Origin: a virus
Length of the DNA: 64,000 nucleotides
Reading direction: 5' to 3' (one strand)
IMG/VR virus record: IMGVR_UViG_3300043436_001797
Location: 17,818-81,817 of that record
Below, in pieces: positions 27,001-34,000 of the stretch. The notes under the pieces were generated by a model. The model was given only the letters and a program-made list of their open reading frames with translations. It had not been told where the DNA came from and made no database searches. A program made the position numbers and the translations under genes. Numbering within the stretch: position 1 is the first letter of the stretch; every line of letters begins with the position of its first letter.

Positions 27001-28720
27001 TGGTGATGAAGTTACTTTATTAGACACAGGTTGCACATTTGCAACTAGCGTCACAAACATTCAAGTTTGCTACCCTGGATCAACAGGTTGTATTTCTATA
27101 GGTCCCGGTACACTTTTAAACTCAAGTCTTCCTTTACCTTGTTCTATTGCATTCACAATACCTGTACCTTCACCAGCACCGTTTTATCCGGTTGATGTTC
27201 AAATTGTATTTGAAGGTTCGTCAGGAGTTTTAGAACAATTTGACTTTACAGTTGAAAATTGCGCTGACACAGAAAACAGTTTTGAACCTATTGGTTGTGC
27301 ACTTCCTGGTGACGAAGTTACTTTTACTAATCCTAACTGCAACTTAGTAAGTCCAGATTTTAGTGAGCTGCTTGTAGGAGGAATTAGTGCTGCAATAGTA
27401 AGTGTTAATAATACTCCTCCATGTTCTGTAACGTTCTTGATTCCTGATGAGACAAGTTCAGGTTTACAGGAAATACAGTTTATAGACGATCTTGGTAACT
27501 TATTAGGTACTGAAGAATACTCTGTTGCCGCAGAAGGTGTTGGTTCTAATTACACTGTTACGTTTACTCCTCAAATTGACACTTGTCATAGAATATACTT
27601 CCGTACAACTCAAGAAGAGTATTGTTACTATCAAGCAGATGGACCTTTTGAAGTCGGTGTACCTGTAACAGTTACTATTGATTTGCAGGATTATGCTGAG
27701 TGTTTGGTTACTGTTCCACCGACTAGTTGTGATGATAATATAATAGTTACAGGTTACATACAACCATGCTGTACTAATGAAGATGCTCTAGATAATAGAG
27801 TAGAAATGAACTGTGTACAGTATGCTGCAACAGATTGTGGACTATACTCTGTAGTATGTAACTCATCTAATTGCGGTACGTTTACTAAATCAAACTGTTT
27901 TGCATCAGGTTGTACTGGAATAAACGATCTCACTGAATATGCATTTAGAGGTAATGCAGGGATACCTAGCAATACAGTATATGTATGTTCTGAAGGAAAT
28001 GGTGTTCAAAACACTACTAATTCCACGTACACTATAACTAAGTTGTCCTCTGTTGTAGCTAAAGCTTATGGACTAAATATACTACAAGCTTATCCTTTTC
28101 AACCTTCTACTATTTACTGGACAAATAATGCAAGTGTTGAATGGAATCCTGCCGGAACATGTTCTTTTGTCGGTGATCATGTATATGTTCCAGAAAATAC
28201 TACTACAGGTACTGTCTTAAGCGCAGTTATTTTAACAGTAGGGACTACATACGAGTTTACTTTTAGTATGTTTTCTAACTTAGCTAACATTATTAGTTTT
28301 ACTTCCGGGCTAGGTAACACCGTTTCTGTATCAAGTCCTGGTGGATCTTATCCTCCTGTTGGAACAACTTATCAAATCACAGCAGGATCTACAGGAAGAC
28401 TTTCGATTAGTATCCCTTCTGTAGGAAAAGGTACTTGTTTTCAGCTAACTGGATTAAGAGTAGTTCAAACAGGAATAAGAGCAACATGCTGCACATGTTT
28501 CGGTGCTGAGGTTATCTTAGATTTACCTGAAGATGGACCTACTTCTATAGAAGTATACTATACTCAGTGTACTGATGATGGTCCCCAGATTGCAACAACT
28601 ACACTAACAAATTCTGTAAATGTAATAAACTGCTGTACTTATGGTAGTGTGTTTCCTGTAAATAGGTTTGATGTAGATTATATAACATCACTTGTCTACT
28701 TGATTAATTCAGGTTGTTGA
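21011..28720 (+). CDS. Giant adhesin/fibre with three FISUMP-like domains and eight tandem repeats
   Basis: A 2569-aa protein, probably the main long receptor-binding fibre. Domains in order: three FISUMP-like (Fibrobacter succinogenes major paralogous, C-lectin/FGE-like) domains at about residues 45-315, 340-550 and 670-930, each with W-x-x-x-N-L, a C-x-x-G-[YFL]-L-[YF] centre, a W-[RK]-V-x-[ST] or YRVPSNDDF-like turn and a final RLV/RLC strand. Eight tandem ~106-aa Ig-like repeats follow at about 1045-1895. Next come three Cys-rich IPT-like units (AGCPGDEVTL, IGCALPGDEVTF) at about 1910-2170, and a Cys-rich C-terminal region. There is no signal peptide or T9SS tail, as expected for a phage rather than a host protein. 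FISUMP domains are typical of Bacteroidota surface proteins, suggesting the fibre borrowed host-type adhesive folds. A terminator follows. Confidence 0.75.
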   Translation: MPICNNQYPTGGTPAPNPSVGTSGPNVSITSANVEIIYPTIIINNSTTGTQKQWFAANLVGAEVFTLNFLPSDINWFGTLRAASPADNGIGNTEAAVLNNTASAKLCESGFLYKPDCIQNINNWLASTAGVAAVGAGWRVATQADFEHLLEALDPLSDANSTFKLRNTSTSGNATINTQWLSTSTAPPAGVTLNYSGFNAFAAGARVITTATPQSGGSINFNGRFVAWWLGPSTPGGTDNQYNVTGFAKAFYKSVSIWNRGDQPQGATNPANSLKFNIAGSSTNPGLTSGTYISNDPNVGNSIRLVRDWVNPDCPDLTTSDALNPTLVAAGAYEPVTFDQTVYPSIWIGAQKWVASNLVETLAPGLTLVDDGTWKTLGDNYVPAYTYCNINTELLDCKQGYLFNYSAGVAINNYLVGQGINQKYRVPSNDDFNELVDYLGGASVAGGKLKSNTPTPTTYWDAPNTGADNSSGFSAIHNGVASVNNTPPIELEFTNCGPINRVGATYRSRDENSTFPGSSALIELTNSSDNSSIYEVQNYLGHAIRLVIPSIPVTIVFAGPGTGSATVTGVDSTITDTGTSGFVIRLRNGEDLTVIATPDSPYVTGSINVTDGVPSGVPQTTPIAGGLQVNGLSEAITVTITFTNPPAPASCNPCTFSQLNSGLTYGSVTVNSVCYPTLQIGSLEVTTYNLTVRDLSTFLFPGVPFITNAAGWVSAGSSSSAACTFTNFANNSLSNSTNENTCATGLLFNHHAIALINAYLSANNPGWRVLTECDAKHIKNRVSIDLSVGCPANGLGVGAINVGGNGLAGNASDECLQNDDFNPSGLGATLMSAGGTTDNAAANNDSGYTLVKTGYINDTGSFSGPVNSNIWTSTSADKQYANGSSTVYDGYAWRGFAADLGSGGETYIDHIPNLPSWGFALRLCQTIDTPYDFTGTHNVSLDTGVLVAGVPISGATSTIDYNNSYGTWRINKCRDIVNNVTATAGINDVAPGWDKLNGTTANPDTGQIVVRFSGIPAAPGTYTWYLPIGCDIIPITREIIPDPGSITDLICGAAASSLTGVLFEGDDASGITFTVSYTGGNGGDYAAQSILSTGVAGLTATLAAGSFASGSGTLTYTLSGTPADGGTASFALSFPGPNSTTVSCTVILDVEEVILITFLGCNSATYTPNTPPFYVSTPLNENISIAYAASNSGEYAGDTFASTGLTGLTLTLNPTTVTSSGSFTGTITGIAGQTGTAIFTICIGGYNGQGQFCCTLSVPIVEIPSGVEQLDCANAVFTGTVSFPGSYAAGNNITITIPYIGGNGGGYPYTAFSSTGITGLTMSAPAGNFAGSQTTPQNGTILFTVIGTPSGIGNAVFDIEIGGQTCQIELPVVELPGDANLNCGAATTSSQVLSGQSVNGITLSIPYTGGNGGTYDSQIIQSTPAGVTASLAPGTLAVGSGVLVLSLTGTMPAGFIPITFQFAFPVGSPACTITLTPPIEDGTADLDCNSLSVVGTITYPDPIPVNNPIILYINYTNSNGGSYPAATFTSALGGVLGLTATLEAGQFALGFGQLQLTVTGTPQSSGTAYFDITIGGTTCTFDIPVEPPIGDIDQLNCNPSSIAVTGTLVNGQVASGVTFTVPYAGSNGGTYPANTANSLSIVTGLTATLASGIFNEPNGTVTYTVTGTPLGSGPATFPITVANQSCTILLTVDPIPGTADLDCANATFSATPVQGFSTSVTGNIPYTNGNGGYYDTYTDTVDGLTLTINDGYFNNGSGSVPFTIQGIPTVSGTITFTNIQVGDQTCNLTITVSEPPPIIDDLLCDQAVITGSLVINEVASGVTITIPYEGSNGQPYPEDSSNSTGITGLTATTPAGVLTDPTGELIYTVTGTPTTSGVATFTITIGTQTCVISIPVSPPNFFGPEEPSPCEEVTYTDPGCEVLTDTCTILFNGTEVVYTTISTTDPCQVSFQVPCDAPPNEVAIVTFLDCEDNIITTEELPIGDKLPSYLSQTAGCPGDEVTLLDTGCTFATSVTNIQVCYPGSTGCISIGPGTLLNSSLPLPCSIAFTIPVPSPAPFYPVDVQIVFEGSSGVLEQFDFTVENCADTENSFEPIGCALPGDEVTFTNPNCNLVSPDFSELLVGGISAAIVSVNNTPPCSVTFLIPDETSSGLQEIQFIDDLGNLLGTEEYSVAAEGVGSNYTVTFTPQIDTCHRIYFRTTQEEYCYYQADGPFEVGVPVTVTIDLQDYAECLVTVPPTSCDDNIIVTGYIQPCCTNEDALDNRVEMNCVQYAATDCGLYSVVCNSSNCGTFTKSNCFASGCTGINDLTEYAFRGNAGIPSNTVYVCSEGNGVQNTTNSTYTITKLSSVVAKAYGLNILQAYPFQPSTIYWTNNASVEWNPAGTCSFVGDHVYVPENTTTGTVLSAVILTVGTTYEFTFSMFSNLANIISFTSGLGNTVSVSSPGGSYPPVGTTYQITAGSTGRLSISIPSVGKGTCFQLTGLRVVQTGIRATCCTCFGAEVILDLPEDGPTSIEVYYTQCTDDGPQIATTTLTNSVNVINCCTYGSVFPVNRFDVDYITSLVYLINSGC
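24145..26702 (+). repeat. Eight tandem ~106-aa Ig-like repeats within the giant adhesin
   Basis: Each unit begins with a hydrophobic-Cys signature (DLICG, FLGCN, QLDCA, NLNCG, DLDCN, QLNCN, DLDCA, DLLCD at about 24150, 24482, 24816, 25149, 25464, 25788, 26107 and 26409). Each contains YTGGNGGxY-like, STGITGLTATL-like and TVTGTP-like strands, and most end near GxQTCxIxxPV. Spacing is about 300-334 bases. The DNA has diverged, so the array is old or selected for protein rather than recently amplified. Confidence 0.88.
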
Positions 28721-28767
28721 TAATACTGAGTCTAGCTTTTGTTGGTTTAAGCAAGACTGCTACAAAG

Positions 28768-28793
28768 AGCCTTGGGTAAAACCGAGGCTTTTT
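28768..28793 (+). terminator. Intrinsic terminator after the giant adhesin
   Basis: AGCCTTGG (28768-28775) pairs with CCGAGGCT (28782-28789) with one T-G wobble and a GTAAAA loop, followed by TTTT. It closes the fibre module. Confidence 0.85.
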
Positions 28794-28838
28794 GGTATAT
28801 TTGTTTTTATAATCGACTAAAATTTACTAAATTATATT
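28770..28838 (+). promoter_or_regulatory. Promoter-like sequence before the neck and tail module
   Basis: TATATTTG at 28796-28803 is a match to the Bacteroidota -7 box. A TTG lies at 28772-28774, 21 bases upstream, inside the terminator stem and in the right place for the -33 element. The leader is AT-rich (TCGACTAAAATTTACTAAAT) with no Shine-Dalgarno site. This is the best-formed promoter candidate in the window. Confidence 0.6.
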
Positions 28839-29432
28839 ATGATGAGGAACTTTAGAAAACCGGATCTTGCTGCTCCCCGATTCAGACCAAAAGCTTTCAA
28901 TGTTCTAAATAAAGAACTCTGGAAAGAATTTAAGGAGAAGTACCCGAAGTATAAAGATCTTACTTACATGGACTTCAAGAAGATTATAAAGCTAAGTAAC
29001 CAGAAGTTCTGGGAAAAGGTAATCTCTTATAGAGATGGTGTTGAGTTACCTGAGAGTCTAGGTTTTATTTTTATAGGTACGTGTACATCTCAGAACCCTA
29101 AAAGAAAAAACATAAACTATGGTAAATCAATCAAGTACGGGTTTGAGGTAAGCAACAACAATCTTATTTCTGACGGAAAGCTAGCTAAGATTTTTTATAC
29201 AAACTACGCGGTTAAGTATAAAGTTAGAGATAGAGAGATCTGGACGTTTACTCCTTGTAGATCTTTTAAGAGACAGGTTGCTAAGACATATCCAGAAAAC
29301 TGGGAAAAGTATATTGAGGTTCCGGATAATCTTAAGATATCCAGATTGTATAATGAACTGATTTCTAAAGACGTAGAAAAGAAAGAAGTCTCATCAGCAA
29401 TTATAAACTATAACGAATTTGATTTAAGCTAA
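28839..29432 (+). CDS. Conserved tail-module protein of unknown function
   Basis: A 197-aa basic protein. The pattern SYRDGVELPESLGFIFIGTC, then SDGKLAKIFYTNYAVKYKV, WTFTPCRSFKRQVAKTYPEN and WEKYIEV is one I recognise as very common in crAss-like and other Bacteroidota phages, just upstream of the ring proteins. No biochemical function is established. Lys/Arg-rich helices at the N-terminus (ELWKEFKEKYPKYKDLTYMD) could contact DNA or the portal. I choose the first ATG at 28839; M2 two bases downstream in codon terms would work equally well. The stop overlaps the next start (TAATG). Confidence 0.65.
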   Translation: MMRNFRKPDLAAPRFRPKAFNVLNKELWKEFKEKYPKYKDLTYMDFKKIIKLSNQKFWEKVISYRDGVELPESLGFIFIGTCTSQNPKRKNINYGKSIKYGFEVSNNNLISDGKLAKIFYTNYAVKYKVRDREIWTFTPCRSFKRQVAKTYPENWEKYIEVPDNLKISRLYNELISKDVEKKEVSSAIINYNEFDLS

Positions 29433-30106
29433 TGACTACAATAGGAGAGAGCATATCAAGGGTTAGAAACTTGGTAAAAGCAGCAAAGCAGGATGCTTTT
29501 ATGACTGATAGATTTATCTACAGTCTTATTGTAAAGTATGCTAAGTTGTTGATTAAGAGACAAGACGCTCTTAATGTAAGACTTAAGTTCGCAAGTCTTT
29601 TTAGAACTCTCCCTTGTGTAGAGTTAATTGAGACCGACAGAGTTGAAGCTTGTTGCGGAAGCTTACCTGACACTTGTAAGGTAATGCGCACTAAGGAAAA
29701 GATTCCAGTACCTTTTGAGGGAGCTTATGGTGCTTTTATTAGAACGGTCTCATCTATAGACGGATCAGTTGAGGTTTACAGAACTCAACCCGCTCAATTT
29801 ACATCTATGACTAAGACTACTGCTTTTAAGTACAACAAGCAGAAGTACTACTGGTATATGAATGGTTATTTATATCTACCGAACATTGAGTGGGAAAGCA
29901 TTTTGCTAGAAGGGATATTTGAACAAGACATTGCAATATTTACATGTGCTGCTGACGGTATTTGTAAAATACGCCAGAATGATATCTTAGGTATTCCTGA
30001 TGACTTGTTTGCTGAGATTGAGCAACAGGTTATGTCGCAGTTGTTGGGTACTGCACAACTTCCAACGGATATTAATATTTCTGATAAACAAAACGTTCTA
30101 AGATAA
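29432..30106 (+). CDS. Neck/tail ring protein 1
   Basis: A 224-aa protein. The N-terminal helices ISRVRNLVKAAKQDAFMTDR, then FIYSLIVKYAKLLIKRQDAL, followed by FRTLPCVELIETDRVEACCG, are diagnostic-looking for the ring/adaptor protein of crAss-like phages, which stacks below the portal. The middle is a beta domain with GAYGAFIRTVSSIDGSVEVY and TAFKYNKQKYYWYMNGYLYL. The C-terminal helix is LFAEIEQQVMSQLLG. It is coupled by TAATG overlaps to both neighbours. The role as a ring is known for the family from characterised crAss-like virions; which of the two rings it is remains a guess. Confidence 0.72.
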   Translation: MTTIGESISRVRNLVKAAKQDAFMTDRFIYSLIVKYAKLLIKRQDALNVRLKFASLFRTLPCVELIETDRVEACCGSLPDTCKVMRTKEKIPVPFEGAYGAFIRTVSSIDGSVEVYRTQPAQFTSMTKTTAFKYNKQKYYWYMNGYLYLPNIEWESILLEGIFEQDIAIFTCAADGICKIRQNDILGIPDDLFAEIEQQVMSQLLGTAQLPTDINISDKQNVLR

Positions 30107-31020
30107 TGGATTACAACTACACCCTGAAATACAGGACCTTTGATTCTCTTCTTGAGGATGTTAAGATGGATCTTAGAAACTTGTCAGCTGATACAAGTAT
30201 TGAACCCGGACAACTTATCAAAGTAGCGCGTAAGTGTAACTACGATTTGGGTCTTCGTATTCAAAGAAGTAGAGAGACTGTTCTTGAGATAGAAAAAGGT
30301 AAAGCTCGTCTACCTGAAGATTTTCAGGTAATGAACTTTGCTCTTATGTGCGGTAACTATGTTGTAGTAGAAGTTCCCCCACAGGGAACTAACGTTCAAG
30401 AAGTCACTCCAGGATATAGACCTTGGATAGATGCTAACCTTTGTTCTGATGTAAATGGAACGTGTCCGGAAACAACTTGTATGACTGAATGCAATCAGTC
30501 GTATAAGCTTATCCAGATGGTAAACTCAGTACGTAGAGAATATACTACTTTCTCTCCTATCACTTTTAGAAGCTCTCAGTTTATAGATGTTGATTGTCCA
30601 AACACCTGTTCACCTCGTTGGCAGAACAGAGATGAAGCGTACATCAAAGATGGTTGGGTGTTTACAAACTTTACTGACGGACATGTGTACATTAACTATC
30701 AAGCAGATATGGTTGATGATGAAGGTAATCTTATAGTACCAGATCATCCCATGTTGAATGAATACTATGAATATTCTTTGAAGAAGAGAATACTAGAAAA
30801 CCTTGTAATGGATAATGTAAACGTTACAGGTCAATATCAACTTGTATCTGCTGAACATAGAGTTGCTAGAAACGCAGCGTTTAGTATTGTGAATACTCCT
30901 AACTTCTCTGAGATGATGAAGGTGTGGGCGATGAACAGAAAAGCAATGTACTCTAAGTACTACAATATGTTTAAGAGCTACTACTACCCTCTTAATTTAC
31001 GAGTTAATAACGCTATTTAA
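30106..31020 (+). CDS. Neck/tail ring protein 2
   Basis: A 304-aa protein. An N-terminal helical start (YRTFDSLLEDVKMDLRNLSA, then PGQLIKVARKCNYDLGLRIQ) is followed by the strand element EIEKGKARLPEDFQVMNFAL, a Cys-rich beta section (NLCSDVNGTCPETTCMTECN) and EYTTFSPITFRSSQFIDVDC. The end is a helical region (EYYEYSLKKRILENLVMDNV) with a Tyr/Lys-rich C-terminus. Together with the preceding gene it should form the tail barrel between portal and muzzle. The muzzle gene starts three bases after the stop. The assignment follows from family likeness and order. Confidence 0.72.
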   Translation: MDYNYTLKYRTFDSLLEDVKMDLRNLSADTSIEPGQLIKVARKCNYDLGLRIQRSRETVLEIEKGKARLPEDFQVMNFALMCGNYVVVEVPPQGTNVQEVTPGYRPWIDANLCSDVNGTCPETTCMTECNQSYKLIQMVNSVRREYTTFSPITFRSSQFIDVDCPNTCSPRWQNRDEAYIKDGWVFTNFTDGHVYINYQADMVDDEGNLIVPDHPMLNEYYEYSLKKRILENLVMDNVNVTGQYQLVSAEHRVARNAAFSIVNTPNFSEMMKVWAMNRKAMYSKYYNMFKSYYYPLNLRVNNAI

Positions 31021-31022
31021 TT

Positions 31023-34000
31023 ATGGCAAAGAAACAAGGTAATACTCCAGAATCTGGAATCAGTTCTAACTCAGGATCTTTTACCAAAGGTCTTGTAAGA
31101 GACTTTGATGAAAACTTTGATCCCGAAAGTTCATGGCCATACGCACGTAACGCTTCAAACAATTCTAAAGAAGGTGATGTTGGTGTCTTAGGTAATGAAC
31201 CATCAAACTCTGCATGCGGAGTTGCTCCCTACACAGTTATTGGTAGAATATTTTTATTCAATGCTTACTGGGCAATATTTTCTACCGATGATAGCAACTC
31301 TGAAATAGGTGTGTATGATGAGTCCCTCTGTCAATATAGAACTGTAGTTAACCAAAAATGTCTAAACTTTAGGAAACTAAATCTAGTAACAGGGGTAGCT
31401 AAAGAAAACTTTGATTGTCAGTGGGCGGTTTATTTTGCTGATGGTAGAAATCCAGACAGATATATAAACATAGGTAACCCCGCACTGTGGCCAGATACAC
31501 CATACCTTGGTAATAACTATTATCAAAATAATGTACTGTGGCCAGGTGTACAGTGGATACAAGACTGTCAAATTATAAACAGTTGTACAATATGTGAAAA
31601 TACCAACAGTTTAGATTGTGAAGAAATCAGAATCAATAAACTTGTTAATACCCCTTGTGTTAAAGTTAGCGCTAAAGAAGGTGGCGGTAACCTAGCTAAT
31701 GGTTCTTATGTTGCTTTTATAGCATACTTAGAAAATGGTCAGAAGTATGGAGACTATACATCACCCTCTAACGTACAACCTATATTTGATCACGACAATC
31801 TTGGTGGTTCAATTACTGTAGAAGTATCTAATCTTGAAAATAAGTCTTTTACTGAGTTTGAACTAGTTATTGCTGCGACAGTAAATGGGCAAACTGTAGC
31901 AAGAAGAATAGGTCAATATGCTTGTTCCGATGGACCTGTATTGGTATATCTTGATAGTATAAACGACTCGTTACCTACGGTACCTCTTGAGTTACTTCCT
32001 ATAAGATCACCATTGTATGAAACATCAGATTCTATTTTTGAAACTGGAAGCTACCTTCTTAAAATAGGTCCTCGTACAACTTTTGATTTTAACTATCAAC
32101 CACTGGCAAATCAAATTGAAGCTAAGTGGGCAATTGTAAGATATCCGTCAGATTATTACAAGAGTGTAGGTAGCAACACAGGTTATATGCGTGATGAGGT
32201 ATATTCATTTTTTATAAGATGGATTTACGCAACAGGAGAAAAATCTAAGTCATATCATATTCCTGGAAAGATTGGAGATAGTAAGGATACTACACAATCT
32301 ATAGGTATATACTCAGCAGAACTAGAATACGGTTTTGAAAAAGAAAATACAGCTACTATAACTAGTACGACTACATATTCTTTATCAGATGGTGGTGTTG
32401 TAATAGCTGAAGGTACAATGGGTTACTGGCAATCTTCTGAAAAGTATCCAGATAGAAATCCTGAGGTTTGGAATTCTAGTTATGATCCTAGAATATCAGG
32501 TACAAGTCAAACTACATGGGATCTTTGTAACCAACCTATCCGACATCATAAGATGCCGGAAGATGTTATTTCTAATGATTTAAAATATACAAGAGCTGTT
32601 ATTTTAGATTCTGCTGGTAATATTGTTCCATCACCTAAGTACACTGGAGCTACTCACATTCAGATAGTTGGTGTAAAGTTTTCAAACATTAAACCTCCTG
32701 TTTATATAGACGATGATGGAAATACTAAGGTTATTCCTGGTATTGTTGGTTATGAGATTCTTCGTGGATCACGAACAGGAAACAAGTCCATTATAGCAAA
32801 GGGTATTATAAACAATATGCGGAGCTATACTGATATTGATGATACAGAAGGTCTTTATGCAAACTATCCGTTTAATCCTGTAAAGGATATAAGTGGAACA
32901 ATTGATCCTACACTATCAATTACTCCGGTTAATGGTAATGGTAGTAATTACACCCCTGTAACAGAATCACATGTAAAGAAAAACTTTTTAACCTTTCATT
33001 CTCCGGACACTAGTTTCTATAAACCTTTCTTAGCTGTAAAAGAATTAAAACTTTATACAGAGTTAGGAAATCCTGGTAATGCAAAAGGAACATTTGAACC
33101 AGTACCCGGACATCCCAAGGAAAAACTTTTAAGCAATGTTTCATCTACAACAGCAATGATACTTGGTATAGCTGAAGCAATCTTTGCAATGAAAGGTGAA
33201 GAAGGATGGGAAGGAGAAGAATCAAGATCACTTAATATAGGTCTTGGTGGTACGATGGTTATGCCAACCCCAGGAGGAGTCTTTGGTGCACCTAGTTTGA
33301 TGTATCCAACTTTCGGTGTACCTGGTGGTAATGTGTATGAAGGACTTAAACAAGCACAGGTGCTTGGACAAACAGGTCTCAGTGCATCAGCTCAAGGATT
33401 GACAGGTGGTTTAATGTCATTAGGTGGAGCGGGTATGGTGACAGGTAATAATGCTCAGTTATTTTACATGGGCGATAAACTTGCATCAAATGGGTACGCA
33501 CTTGCAGGGGGATATATGGGACCTACAAGAAGAAGAATGCACAAAGAAGGTGTTATGTCAGGTCTTCCACTTATAGCAAATATTTTTGCGGTTGTTCCTA
33601 CATTGTATACACTAGCTACAAACGCAGCATCTAAAACAATTGACCTAATATATGCTTTTGTAAAAGCTCGTAGTTATGTCTATAGATTTATTTCCCACGG
33701 GTTTTTACATAAAGACAATTTACCGCCAGCATCCAGAAGGCATTATATAAATGATGTCGCATATTTAAATGAAGGTTTTAATATGTTTGGTGGGTATAAG
33801 ATCAATAATATTAACAGATTTAAAACTACAGTATTAACTACCGCAAATGATGTGGCGTTACCTAACATTGTAGATAATACAGGTGTAAGCATTAGCAGAA
33901 ATGTAAGTTCTAATGTTACAGCTGCTACAATGGATCCATCGCTTACAGGGAAACCGGCTAGTGCTCCTGTAGCAGAACTTATAAAAACTATATCTATAAC

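Noticed and set aside
21011-28720. A diversity-generating retroelement target in the FISUMP (C-lectin-like) domains
   Set aside because: No reverse transcriptase, template repeat or accessory gene is seen in the window, and no variable-repeat pair was found at the domain ends. It cannot be excluded outside the window.
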